Part shown: one piece after another, positions 33,811 to 46,132 of the stretch
How the letters are laid out: every line of letters starts with the position of its first letter
Numbering within the stretch: the first letter of the stretch is position 1
DNA from: Adineta vaga
Lineage: Eukaryota > Rotifera
NCBI GenBank assembly: GCA_021613535.1
Contig: CP075495.1
Location: forward strand, 9,176,001 to 9,240,000
Length of the DNA stretch: 64,000 nucleotides
Direction: 5' to 3'
Position numbers and translations under genes: made by a program
Notes under the pieces: model-generated
What the model was told of the DNA's origin: nothing
The model's input: the letters and a program-made list of their open reading frames with translations, nothing else
Databases searched by the model: none

Positions 33811-36205
33811 ATGAATAGTGATTCATTGAAAGCGGACAATGATGATGTATTTAATAATGAAAATCGAGGATATCAAAGAAGTAACAGTGACCATGAATTG
33901 CATACTTTGAAGAAAGAAAGTAACGAGCAGTTGAAACGTTTGCCACGATCAACATCAGTTTCTGGTGCACAAATATCTGTTATTTACGAAGTACCATCCG
34001 ATGTAAACTCAGATGAAATTACTTTTGCGCCACCACCACCGGCTGCTTCAGCTGGCTATAGTCATAATCAGCAGCGTCGATCAACAGGAACAGGACCACA
34101 TGAACGACAATTATCTATACTCGATCCAATGTCAGATCGTGTCAGTACAATTCTTGTTTGGCAAAATTTAATTGTTTCAACAAGAATCAGTAGAAGACAA
34201 GTATTTATTCACAAGTTAAAATCTAAAGGTCCTCCACCGACAAGTAAACGTTTATTGCACAATGTCAGTGGAGCTATAACTGGTGGATTATGGGCAGTTA
34301 TGGGTAAGCTTATTCTACTTCTTCATCATCATATAATTGTTCTGATCATGAGAAATCAAATTATTCTGTTCAGGTCCATCAGGTTCCGGTAAATCAACTC
34401 TTCTGAATACATTAGCTTGTCGTTTGGATGTGAACACAGTTGTCGAAGGTGAGATGCGTCTCAATGGTGCACCATATGATAATGCTGAATTGAAACGTGT
34501 TTCTGGATATGTGATGCAAGATGATTTGTTGAATGGGTATTTAACTGTGGAAGAAACTTTGATGTATACAGCTGAACTACGTTTACCACGAACATTCACA
34601 GACAAAGAACGAAGAGATCGTGTTGATGATGTTCTCAATGATTTAGGTTTGACACATGCTCGACATGATATTATCGGTTCCCAACTTAGACAAGGTATAT
34701 CTGGTAGTGAACGTAAACGTTTATGTGTTTGTATGCAACTGCTTAATCGTCCACAATTACTCTTTCTTGATGAGCCAACGACAGGATTAGATTCAGTAAC
34801 TGCTCTCGATTTATTATATACTCTTAATGAACTCGCTCATGGTAAATCACAAGATAAAGCTGTAACAATTGTTTGTTCCATTCATCAACCTCAAACAAAA
34901 ATATTTAATCTATTTGATTCAATTGTTTTATTAAAAGCAGGTCATATCATTTATCAGGGTTCAAGAAAACAATCAACTGTAAGTAGATACATTGCTATGA
35001 TCAATCGAGATAGGTTTGTCATATATTCTAGGAAGTATTCCGTGCGGCTGGTCATCCTTGTCCTCTATTTACAAATCCGGCTGATCATTTATTAGATGTT
35101 ATAACTCCACCGAAACATGGCTCAAGTAATAGCGAAGAACCTCAATTAACACTGGAGCAACAGGCAGCTGTTGACGAAGCAATCGTTAAAGCACAACCAC
35201 CACTAGATATTGATCTTACTTTGGGTGTTGATAAACGTATCGGTCAAATGAGTAATATAACAATGAATCCACCATGGCATAAACAAGTTCGAATACTTTT
35301 TCGTCGTAGTTTACGTGAACAATTTCGTAAAGTTAATATTATAGTCACTTCTATAATACAAACATTTATTATGGCAATTTTAATTGGTACAGTTTTCTTA
35401 AGAATTGGTACTACACAAACAAGTATTGTTCGTCGTGAATCAGTTATTTTCTTTTGTGCAATTAATCAAGGTGTTTTCGGAGCATTAACTGTTATCAATT
35501 CGTTTCCTGTTGAACGAACATTAACATTACGTGAACGAGCATCGGGTACTTATTTTGCTAGTGCTTATTTTATAGCCAAAGTTCTAGCCGATACACTTGT
35601 TCAATTACCAATACCAATTATTTTTGTACGTATTGTTCTCTAAGAGAATTGAGTTAATTCTGAACAAATAACTATCTTTCATATATATATATATATTTTA
35701 GTCATGTGTTGTCTATTTTCTAATTGGTTTTCAAGCAACAGCTGGAAAATTTTTTATCTTTATGGTTCTTATTATTCTTTGTTCAGTAACATCGACATCA
35801 TTAGCATTAATGGTTTCTGCTATATGTCGAACAACAGCATTGAGTGTAACAGTTTTACCTATGGTACTTGAAGTAACACGTCTGTTTGGTGGATTTTTCG
35901 TAGCTCCGTCACGATTACCAAAGTATTTCTCGTGGCTCGATGCTTTATCTTATATTAAATATTCGTTTGTCGGTGGTGCACTAAATGAATTATCAGGTTT
36001 AAATCTTAATTGTGCAGGAGTAAAAGTCACACCTGTAAATGCAACCTATTCTTATACTGCAACATGCATAACTCATGGTGAAACACTCATAGATGAACGT
36101 GGATATGATTATATAAATGTTGGCGGATGTATTGGTGTTCTTATTGGTTTTATTATATTTTGTCGTGGTTGTGCCTTTCTTGGTGTTCGATTTCTTAAAC
36201 ATTAA
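33811..36205 (+). CDS. ABCG-type half-transporter, copy 1
   Basis: Five exons, about 700 residues. Order: a variable Ser-rich N-terminus, RQLSILDPMSDRVSTILVWQ, then the nucleotide-binding domain with Walker A (GPSGSGKST), Q-loop (YVMQDD), a signature reading ISGSERKR, Walker B (LLFLDEPTTGLDS) and the H-loop (CSIHQPQ). A six-TM ABC2-type membrane domain follows, including NQGVFGAL, FPVERTLTLRERASGTY and a C-terminal FLGVRFLKH. The NBD-before-TMD order defines ABCG/White. The signature carries Ser in place of the second Gly of SGG. It is a tandem paralogue of the gene at 39422. Half-transporters dimerise; the substrate is unknown. Confidence 0.9.
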
Positions 36206-36591
36206 ACTTAAAAACATTCGATAGAATTTTGTTCAATGCATCTTTTCATATAATGTTTATACATACTTTTGCTTTTGATTAACAAAATAAAAGTACTTAT
36301 TTCTTGTTAGAAGATAATAAAAGCTTGTACGAAAGCGCTTTGATCACATTCAAAAATTGCAAATCGTATATTTTACATCATTTTTTTGACGAGCATCTGT
36401 TTGTAACTATATATGTCTATCAATATGTAGTATTTTTTTTTCTTTCGTTTTGTTCATTTAAATTTATATAAATATATACAGAAAAAAGTAAATGACGACT
36501 AAATTTTGATAATGAGAAGAGAAAATTTAAATAGATAATATATATGAAATGTTTATATAGAATTATATTTTTTAAATATCTCAAAATAATA
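36206..36591. other. convergent 3' flanks
   Basis: 386 nt, very AT-rich, between the ABCG copy 1 stop and the stop of the minus-strand gene. AATAAAA occurs at about 36286. No ORF is seen. Confidence 0.4.
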
Positions 36592-37604
36592 CTAATCGAT
36601 GATCATTATATCATCATCTTCAACTTCAATTATTGGTAATGGTGATGCTGGTGCAGTTGTTACTGTAGATGTAATTGTAATGGAACTGTCTGTTACTTCA
36701 TTTTCACCTTCTTTAGCTGACTGTTGTTGTTGTTGTTGTTGTTGGCGTTTGACTTCCTCCATGGTTTCTTTGATTCGATCGCGAATACGTGCTTGACGTC
36801 TTTGTAAAAATTCAGTTAATTGTCGTTGTGGTTTAATTTCTTTCTTTCGTAGCCATTTGTCAATTGCCTAGAAAATGAAATAATTCTTTCATAATATGAA
36901 GAAAACTCCAAATGAATCGTTTTTACTTGTTTAGAATCTTGTTTAAGTTTCTCAGCTAATGTCAAATATTCATCTGGTTTAATATGTCGTCGAATATTTT
37001 CTTTGACAGCTTCATTATAATATTCACGAATTTGTTCGAAATTTAGATGTTCAACTTGTTTATTAACAAATTCATTTTTTAAATGTTGTAATTTCGTTTG
37101 TAAAAATGCTAATTGATTTTCATATGATCTCGATAATTCAGGTTTAATAAATTTATGGAAGAGACTGAATTCACGTGAACAATTTAGACGTGTTAATTTT
37201 TCTAAATCGGGCGCTTGAAGAGTACGCGGAGTAGATGTGGAAGACGATGATGATTTAGATGTTTTTGATGAAGATGTTTGAGATGATGATGCTCGTTGCC
37301 GTTCAAAATAACCAGAGTTGGAAACCCGAGATGGTTTCGATGGTTTACTTAGTGTAGCTGGTGGTGATTGTTTTTTTTGAACTTTAGGTTTAGGTGGCGG
37401 ACGAACACGTGCTGGTTTTGGTGGTTCGAGGCCTTGAATAAATAAAGGAAAATCATTTTTTTTCTCTTGTTTCAATGAAAGTAGATGTTTTAAAGACATA
37501 CGTTTTTGAATTTCCCGTGTTTCACATTTTGTTACTCGTTTGACTGTTCTTTCTTTACGTGTTGGAAATCGAACGCCAAATTTTGGTGCCGTCGTTGATA
37601 CCAT
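36592..37604 (-). CDS. orphan coiled-coil protein with poly-Gln and SUMO-interaction-like C-terminus
   Basis: Two exons split by a ~62-nt intron near 36868-36928; about 315 residues, family not recognised. The N-terminal 100 residues are basic and Pro/Lys-rich; a Ser-rich tract follows (SSSSSTST). A helical region contains LAFLQTKLQHLKNEF, EYYNEAVKENIRRHI and LTEFLQRRQARIRDRIKE. A run of seven Gln comes next. The end reads PIIEVEDDDIMIID, which has the hydrophobic core plus acidic residues of a SUMO-interacting motif. That suggests a nuclear protein, but only as inference. The ATG directly follows TTTCAG. Confidence 0.65.
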
Positions 37605-39421
37605 CTGAAATGTACATAAACGACATACATGATTTAGTCTATAAGATATTCAGAACGATAGACGGAACGAGACACATCCCTATTGGAGGAGAATAGTAAA
37701 AAAGAACAGAAAAAAATGACTACCGTATATCTAGTTCTTACAGTAGGAAGAAGTGTAAATAAGCGATGCAGCTTACACTTATGTACATATGTAGACGTAC
37801 GTATATATTACCAATGGATGATGACCTTAACTATATGTCGTCGATTGAACAAACCATTTTATTCACGAAAAAAAAATCTTATTTATAGAAACTTCATTTT
37901 AGATCCATTGAAAAAGTGACAAATATAGCATTCGTTATCTAATGTGTGTCGATATGAGTTGATATTGTGAATTTTAATCGTATTTTATTAAACATATAGT
38001 TCATGAAAGAAGAAATCAGTAAACTTACTGTACAATACGGGTTACTATTATACCTGTTTTGTACTACTCAGTTTTTGAACGACGTTTCGTTAGTCGACTG
38101 ATCAAATACACTATAAATATTGATGTGCAGACGCAGAAATATGCATGAAAAAAAAAAAGAAATGACCGATCGTAAGAACGGCAATAGTACGAATAGGACA
38201 AACATCGATCGCAACAAAAGAAAGAGAAAAAAAGATAGACATTTGACCGATTGCGAGGAGAACGAGAAAAAGAAAATGTACAGCAATATGCCTTAGTTTA
38301 ACGGTCTATTTACAACAAGGACATCCTCTTATAATACTCCCTTCTTTGCCTTACTGAACAATGATCACGTCATCACTAGTCATATGACTTGATCATTCAT
38401 CTCACGTGGACATTCTATTAAAACATATGCCTATTGAACTCGAACAATGTTGAACACGATGAGTTACTTTATACCTATAATAAAAAATGATCTTTGGTAG
38501 AAACAATAAAAACGATAGCATTAAATATACATCCACATGTAAATGTAAATACTGTTACAAAAAAAGATGTCTATTGAGGTTTGTCTTCCATTGTATTCTA
38601 GTGTATACTAGTTAGCAATCATTTTTCTTTCTCTTCGCTACTGAATAGTTCAATTGCCTTTAGATCACTATACAATTGATCTAAATTTGTATATTATTCA
38701 GTTGAAATGAAATTATCTTGATGTATATCATTAAAAAGATAAAATCAATGCATTGCTTTACGTATACGAATGGTGATAAATTTTATTATAGCATTCATAT
38801 TCATGCGCCATTGATCACCTGATACAAAATATGACTGCGAGTGAACTGAATATGAAAACCAAGCGGACTTATTTCTCTCGCAAGAAGTATTTGATGATAA
38901 AAATGATTTGGTCGACTAGTTTCCTTTATCCATTCGATAATAAAAGGAAAGAAAAAAGTGTCTCTAAATGTCCTATGAAATATCTCTCTATATACCTTGT
39001 CAATAATAAAAAATAATATTTTTTATCGAAGAACGAAAAGACGAAGTATGTATATCTAACGATTATTCATAAAACAGACGTAAATTCAAACCAATAATGT
39101 TTTATGCTTCGTTAAACAATCATTTATATTATCAAATTGTCTTTAGACATATATCAAGCAAGTTGATTGAAATCATTTTTCGTCAACTATCATAGAATAA
39201 GTTCGGTACAAATACAAAAAAAGCTTCTCTTAGTCAATTATTTATTTTAGTTTCATATATTACTATCTGAGACGATCTATGCACAATTTGTCGGATAAAA
39301 AATAAACACTCTTCAGATTTTCTTCTTGTTTACATTAAGCAATATACATATAGATACATTTTATTTGTTTTTCTTCTAGTTTATATCGCATAGAAACTAT
39401 TCAATTTTATCATTTGTTCCA
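37605..39421. other. long intergenic region
   Basis: 1.8 kb between the divergent starts of the coiled-coil gene and ABCG copy 2. Only short, biased ORFs occur (37683-37919, 38068-38286, 38831-39016), and none is supported. An acceptor-like TTTTTCTTCTAG ends about 40 nt upstream of the ABCG start. Confidence 0.4.
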
Positions 39422-41778
39422 ATGAGTTCACCGAAACTAGATCCAACATCTTCAGTTGATTATGGTGGTACAGATAATCGTACCTTTGCACATAGTTCAA
39501 GTGAAGACCATCTACCAACTTTAAATGAAGAAGAGCCTACAAACATTCAACATCCATTACGAACAACAGCTGGATCATCGTCACAATCCTTTCCTGCTAT
39601 TTTTGAAGTAGCAGGACAAACTACTAATATGTCCTCATCTGGTACAGCGAATGGTCCACCACGATCAGCGTCATCATCGAGTTTTTCTCATCATCAACCG
39701 CGCCGAACAAGTGCACATGGACCACAGGAACGACAATTATCTATACTCGATCCAATGTCAGATCGCGTCAGTACAATTCTTGTTTGGCAAAATCTAACCG
39801 TTCAAGCACGAGAAGATAAACGAAAGGAGTTTTTCAAACGTATGAAATCATATAAAAATTTTGTACCAAAAAGAAAATGTTTACTCAGTAATACAAGTGG
39901 AGCTATAACTGGTGGATTATGGGCAGTTATGGGTAAGCTTATTCTACTTCTTCATCCTCATATAATTGTTCTGATCATGAAAAATCAAATTATTCTGTTC
40001 AGGTCCATCAGGTTCCGGTAAATCAACTCTTCTGAATACATTAGCTTGCCGTTTGGATGTGAACACAGTTGTCGAAGGTGAGATGCGTCTCAATGGTGCA
40101 CCATATGATAATGCTGAATTGAAACGTATTGCTGGATATGTGATGCAAGATGATTTGTTGAATGGATGTTTAACTGTGGAAGAAACATTAACGTATACAG
40201 CAAGACTTCGATTACCAAGGACATTCACAGATATCGAGCGAAAAGAGCGTGTTGCCGATGTCATGGCAGATCTAGGTTTATCTCATGTTCATAATGTTAT
40301 TGTTGGTACACCATTAAAGAAAGGTATATCAGGTGGAGAACGTAAACGAGTTTGTGTTGGTATGCAGCTGCTCAATCGTCCACAATTACTCTTTCTTGAT
40401 GAGCCAACTTCGGGTTTGGATTCTGTGACTGCTCTCGATTTACTTCGAACATTTCATGGACTTGCTCATGGTAAATCACAAGATAAAGCTGTAACAATTG
40501 TTTGTTCCATTCATCAACCGCAAGCAAAAATATTCAATTTATTTGATTCATTGATCTTGCTCAAAGCAGGAAATATCATGTATCAAGGTCCAAGAAAACA
40601 AGCAATGGTAGGTTAATTCATTATTAAATGTTGTTTTATTTTCGTCATATTTCAGGAGGCTTATCGAGCTGCAGGGTTTCCATGTCCTGTCAATACAAAT
40701 CCAGCTGATCATTTATTAGATGTGATCACACTACCACGTAGTAATACAACTACTGGTGCTGCTATGATATCACTAGAACAACAACAAGCAATTGATGAAG
40801 CTATTCTTCGACAGCAACCACCACTAGATATTGATCTTAATATGGGTGTCAATAAACGTCTTGTTCAAATGACGAATTTACCTCTTAATCCTACATGGTT
40901 AACACAAGTACAAATTCTTCTTCGTCGTACATTTCAAGAACAATTTCGACAAACAAGAATCATCGTTACATCACTTATACAAACGATTGTTATGGCTGTT
41001 TTAATTGGTACAGTTTATTTAAAAATTGGTAATTCACAAACAAGTATTCTACGTCGTGAACCAGCTTTATTCTTTTGTGCTGTCAATCAAGGTGTTTTTG
41101 GTGCTTTAATGGTTATCAATTCATTTCCTGTTGAACGAACATTAACATTACGTGAACGAGCATCGGGTACTTATTTTGCTAGTGCTTATTTTACGGCAAA
41201 AATTATTGCTGAAACATTAATACAATTACCGGTACCAATCATATTTGTATGTATAGAAGTTGCCTATCTTTATTAGTATTTAATCTTTTTTTCTCTAGTC
41301 TTTGATTGTCTATTTTCTAATTGGATTTCAAGCAACAGCTGGAAAGTTCTTTATCTTTATGGTATTCATGTTATTATGTTCACTTGCATCAACTTCATTA
41401 GCATTATTAGTTTCTGCTATATGTAAAACAACAGATATGAGTGTTACTGTGTTACCATTAGCACTTGAAGTCACACGTCTATTTGGTGGATTCTTTTTAG
41501 CACCATCACGATTACCGGGTTATTTTGTTTGGCTCGATGCTTTATCATATGTTAAATATACATTTGTTGGTACGGCTTTAAATGAATTACAAGGTCTTGT
41601 TTTAACATGTACAGATGCAGATCGAGCCAAAGGATCGTGTACTATACAGGGTGAAACACTTATAAAAGAACGTGGATTCGATTATATAAATGTTGGTGGT
41701 TGTATTGGTGCATTAATCGCTTATATAGTTTTTTGTCGTATAATGGCTTTTCTTGGTGTTCGATTTCTTAAACATTAA
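39422..41778 (+). CDS. ABCG-type half-transporter, copy 2
   Basis: Four or five exons, about 700 residues, with the same layout as copy 1. It has Walker A (GPSGSGKST), an intact signature (ISGGERKR), Walker B (LLFLDEPTSGLDS), the H-loop and an ABC2-type membrane domain ending FLGVRFLKH. The first intron and flanking exons are almost identical to copy 1 (see findings), while the N-terminus, the helical domain and the last extracellular loop are clearly diverged. The last loop, between LNELQG and GETLI, is shorter than in copy 1 and lacks its NAT glycosylation site. This copy has all canonical ATPase motifs. Confidence 0.9.
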
Positions 41779-42290
41779 AGTATTTTTTTTCCAAAGAGCA
41801 ACATACTTATTTTTCTTTGCTTTCTAGTTTTCGATTGCTTTTCTTCTCTTGCTTTTGAAATTATTTTGATCCTCATCTTTATAATTGTGCTGTTTGTTAT
41901 TATGAAATACGAATAAAGTAATTTTTATCTCTTTACACAGATCATGATCTGTCTCAATGCTTCATACTCAAAGAAACTGGGTCATCTCCGTCAAGAGTCT
42001 ACATTGATAGATATCACTAACAACAAGCGTTACTAAGATGAATTAAAGAAACAATTCAATATTTACAACTGACACTTATTTTCTAATATCCCGTTTCTAT
42101 CATATTGATAAAACAATATTGATATGTGAGGCATAGAGGTTATAAATAATGCGTTTGTAATCAATAATTTTTATTTCGAAATAATAAACAACATTTTGAA
42201 CGATCGTACATTCAAATTTGCAAAAATGAACTTGTTTCTACACATTTATAAGCATTTCGCGATCGACAAAGTATTTCGGCTATCCATTTC
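41779..42290. other. convergent 3' flanks
   Basis: 512 nt between the ABCG copy 2 stop and the HPP gene stop. AATAAAG and AATAAAC-type signals are present at about 41913 and 42184. No ORF is seen. Confidence 0.4.
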
Positions 42291-42974
42291 CTACCACCAT
42301 GACAATGGATAGTGTCTTGTGGGAGACAAATTATTAACAATAATAGCAACGATAACTAAAATAATAGATCCTGATAATGTTGGCATTAGAATATATTGAA
42401 ATCCATACCATGGAAAATGTGTTGTTGTCATAGTCACACTCAATGCAGTTGCCGCACCTGGTGCATGTAATGTATTTGTTAATTGCATAAATAGAATACT
42501 GATAGCAACGGATAAAGTTGCGACAAGAAATTGTTCGTGAATATAATTAGATATAAGACGTAAAATACAGCCAACTGTGGCACCAATTAATTGTCCTAAA
42601 ATAGCATTACGTGGTTGAGCTAAAGAACTCGATGGAACTGCAAAAAGAAGTACACATGATGCACCGAATGAACCAATTAAGAAGATAAAATCATGTCTAT
42701 AGAGAACAGACGATTGAATTTACATTATTAATTTCTATTCTCGATTGAATATTTACTTAGCAAGTAAACGATAATGAACAATAGATATTATTCCAAGACC
42801 AAGAAATGTACCCATAAAGGTAATAATACATTCAGAAAATGAAATTAATGTTTGATGTGATTGATGTTGACCTAGCCATTTTCGAAAATATTCTTTTAAC
42901 AACTGACATCCTTTTCTACAATCATAGCATTTAGAATCTTTATGATAACTTTTTCCAGTATTTATTCGTGTCAT
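42291..42974 (-). CDS. HPP-family integral membrane protein
   Basis: Two exons joined across a ~60-nt intron (about 42697-42757), about 205 residues. Four or five TMs are predicted. The conserved HPP-family segment reads IGSFGASCVLLFAVPSSSLA followed by QPRNAILGQLIGATVGC, and later HAPGAATALSV. The N-terminal cytosolic part has a cysteine cluster (KCYDCRKGCQLL). HPP proteins occur mainly in bacteria, fungi and plants; a plastid member transports nitrite. They are rare in animals, so horizontal origin is plausible, although the intron shows it is well integrated. The upstream TATTTTAG acceptor ends about 20 nt before the ATG. Confidence 0.8.
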
Positions 42975-44449
42975 TGATGTCTGCCTTTAATATATCTAAA
43001 ATAAGAAATTTTCTACTAAGATAAGTTTGCATATGTTGATAGACGAAAATTTGAATAGAATCTGTACTGACTATACGCATAGCTACTTCACATATATGTG
43101 AGATTGAAGTGCTTCAATAAGTGTGACATCTTTCAAATCATCTATAGTAATATACTTTTCATTTAAGTAGACAAAAAACAAATAGCGAATAGAATAGATG
43201 ACACTACACATGTGAATGTGTATACATAGAACGATGTATAGCCATTCAGATATATTTTATTTCTATTTAAAATGGAGTATGAAATGAATAGATATAATTC
43301 TAAATGATTACTTTTCTTGATCTAGTTTATGTATATTGCTTTGTTTATAAGTGCAAACTAATCAAAGACGAAGTGTTTGTAAACAATGGATAAAAAACAC
43401 CCAAGCAAATGATAAGTGTTAGAAGGTGAAATATATTCACTAAATGAGTTATGATTTTTTTTTCTAATTATCGTGAAACGATCATTTAAGAAGTGTGGCG
43501 TACACAAATACCAAAATGAGAAAGGTTTAAATTAATTTTTCATGAAATACTACCGACAAAAACGAAAAATCAGAAGTAATTAGATGAAAAATTACACCTT
43601 TTTTTGTGTAGGTTTATAATCATGCCAAACATTCCCGTGAAATGTCGTTCATGACCACTGACATATCAATTCTAACGAAACATACTTCCGAGTAAAATAG
43701 GAAGATAAATTAGCAATTGGTTCAGATGAATTTGCTAGATTATTTATATTCATATCATTATTTCCACTGCAAAGATTCTATTCTATTCAGGTCATTCTGT
43801 GTATCCGCATTAAAAATATTCTACATTTCTAATTTGTTGTGACGTCAATGCATATACGTAAATGTTGACAAATGTCCAATCAAGATAGTTGAATGAGTAA
43901 TTCATGAAACTGAATCATCACAACAGAAGTGACATATTTCTCTCATTTTTAATGACTAATACGAAACATATATACATGTATATATCTATATTGTTATTCT
44001 AATCTGCAATTATTTATACAATCTTATCCATTGAATATTAAATGAATGACATCAATCAAAAGAATGTTTTATTTCTATAGAAATTTATAGCTTTTTGATA
44101 AATTATCATTCATCTTCCGATTTGTATGATTGGTAAACGGAAGTAATCAATTCAAAAACAAAGATTTTGACTTGACTATAATAAAGTGATGTAAGAAAAT
44201 CATTCCTAATAAGAAAAAATTATCAATACCATCATTAAAATCTTACGGAAATTTGTTTTCCTATTTTAATATCATGTCTTCTTTTTTGATGTATGATATA
44301 TGTGAAAAACAGGCATCCCTAATTTGTAGATGAGAGAAATGACAAAAAATACGTACTATAAATAATATCTTGCGATACTCTCTGGTCAATCTTTCTTTTT
44401 TCAGAATCCTTGCTCCAGGTTATTTGTTCACAATTCAGCCAAACTGACA
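42975..44449. other. long intergenic region between divergent genes
   Basis: 1.47 kb, AT-rich, with no supported ORF. It contains a perfect 18-nt palindrome ATATATACATGTATATAT around 43970. A pyrimidine-rich TTTCTTTTTTCAG ends about 48 nt before the ETS gene start. Confidence 0.4.
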
Positions 44450-45019
44450 ATGATACATAATACTGGTGAAGAAAGTTGTATTATTTCTCCAAAAATTGAA
44501 GATGTTTCAACAGTCATGGAAACTTCCGATGATCAATCATTGAATGGGCCATCAAGTAATAAGTATAATCATTTGAATGATCATATTTCTGATAATGATA
44601 CTCCGGAATATCCACCTTTATTTTTAACAAGTGATATTAAAACTGAACCGAAATCATGCGATGATTCAATTGAATTATATTTCGATCCAAAAGAATGGTT
44701 TATTAATGATTCAACTACTGGTAAACTTCGAGCACCACGACAAAATGAATTTCTCTACTTTTTATTGGAAGACTCACGTTATTCATCTTATTTATCTTGG
44801 TTAGATCGTATTGAAGGTTTATTTAAAATTCATCAACCTGACCGTGTTGTTCAACTTTGGACTAAAGTCAAAAATCGGCAAACAAATGGAACTATGGATT
44901 ATGATACATTTGCACGTGGTTTAAGATATTATTATCAGTTAGGAATAATGATTAAAACACATCGAAAATATACATTTCGTTTTAAAATGTCAACAAATAG
45001 TCTTTTAGTAAACAAATGA
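44450..45019 (+). CDS. ETS-domain transcription factor, tandem copy 1
   Basis: Single exon of 189 residues. The N-terminal ~95 residues are acidic and Ser/Asn-rich. The C-terminal ~85 residues are an ETS DNA-binding domain: helix 1 in NEFLYFLLEDSRYSSYLSWL, GLFKIHQPDRVVQLWTKVKN, and recognition helix MDYDTFARGLRYYYQLGIM with both DNA-contacting arginines, ending YTFRF. The loop before the recognition helix is longer than in typical ETS proteins (RQTNGTMDYD). The NGLFK-like strand favours the ELF/ESE side of the family. Likely a nuclear regulator binding GGAA sites. Confidence 0.85.
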   Translation: MIHNTGEESCIISPKIEDVSTVMETSDDQSLNGPSSNKYNHLNDHISDNDTPEYPPLFLTSDIKTEPKSCDDSIELYFDPKEWFINDSTTGKLRAPRQNEFLYFLLEDSRYSSYLSWLDRIEGLFKIHQPDRVVQLWTKVKNRQTNGTMDYDTFARGLRYYYQLGIMIKTHRKYTFRFKMSTNSLLVNK

Positions 45020-45499
45020 AAACTCTCTTATTTGATAGAACGTTCTTTTTTCCTTCGTTATTATTTATTTATTAATAAAAACAAATTGTTTTTCAAAGCA
45101 ATCCTAAAGTATATTCCATGGCCAATGAGTCATAACAGAAAAACCACCTATTCTCTATCTTCAGATGAATTAACGTTAAAATCAGATTTGTTTACATGAT
45201 TTACAAATACGTGTCAATATCCTGTATACCGTACAATTAATGACGTTTTATAACCATGATTTTCTATTTCAGTTTTTTATTTCGACTATCATGTTATGTA
45301 CTTTTCATAGGTAAAATAACATATTTTTCCTCTGAAGTAACTATTATGTCGTGTATGTATTAACTTATAACTTTTTCTATGACTAAAGTCATAAATTGAC
45401 GGTTATCAATACATGATTATCATATGAGATGAAACCGTTTTCACGACTATATAAAGTTGATATGATACTCAATTTTTAATTATATTGAATATAATACAA
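45020..45499. other. spacer between tandem ETS genes
   Basis: 480 nt, AT-rich. AATAAAA at about 45073 probably ends the first ETS transcript. A TATATAAAG sequence near 45450, about 50 nt before the next ATG, is a possible TATA box. Confidence 0.4.
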
Positions 45500-46132
45500 A
45501 TGGCTTCATCCTCAAATACTCCTTGGGATATATTAATTGAATTTATTGATAGTTTATGGATTCCAAATGATTCAACGAATTTCATTGATAATTTAGATGA
45601 AGAAGCAATTCAACAAATTTATGCAGAATTATTAACAGTAGAAAATCCAACTAATTATTCTTGTGAATCATTTGATTCGTTATTTCATGATGAATCTAAT
45701 AGTATGGAAAGTACGAGGAATCCTTTTGATATATCTGATGGTTGTCAATCATCATCATCACGAAGTATGACTCCACTTTCATCAGATGATGCTGATGATG
45801 AACCAACGTTCAATTTTCAAGATTGGTATATTTATGATCGAGCAACATGTAAAACTCGTCCACCAAAATTATTTGAATTTCTTCATCTACTCTTAAATAA
45901 TACACGTTATAGTTCTCATGCATCGTGGTTGAACAAAAATGACGGTTTATTTCGAATACATAAACCAAATGAAGTAGCAAGTCTTTGGAGAAAAGTCAAA
46001 GTACGAAGAACAAATGGTTCAATGAATTATGATACATTTGCACGTGGAATTCGTTATTATTATAAATCAGGATTAATGCTTAAAACACACACGAAACATA
46101 CATATTGTTTTGCTCAAATATCAGACTTTTAA
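45500..46132 (+). CDS. ETS-domain transcription factor, tandem copy 2
   Basis: Single exon of 210 residues; ATG 45500 (MASSSNTPWDILIEFI) was chosen over an upstream TTG. The acidic N-terminus contains a Ser tract. The ETS domain is C-terminal: FEFLHLLLNNTRYSSHASWL, GLFRIHKPNEVASLWRKVK, and NGSMNYDTFARGIRYYYKSG, ending HTYCFAQ. It shares with copy 1 the long pre-helix loop and the NDS/DRA-TxK-xRxP lead-in (WFINDSTTGKLRAP versus WYIYDRATCKTRPP). Hence a tandem duplication, now strongly diverged outside the domain. Confidence 0.85.
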   Translation: MASSSNTPWDILIEFIDSLWIPNDSTNFIDNLDEEAIQQIYAELLTVENPTNYSCESFDSLFHDESNSMESTRNPFDISDGCQSSSSRSMTPLSSDDADDEPTFNFQDWYIYDRATCKTRPPKLFEFLHLLLNNTRYSSHASWLNKNDGLFRIHKPNEVASLWRKVKVRRTNGSMNYDTFARGIRYYYKSGLMLKTHTKHTYCFAQISDF

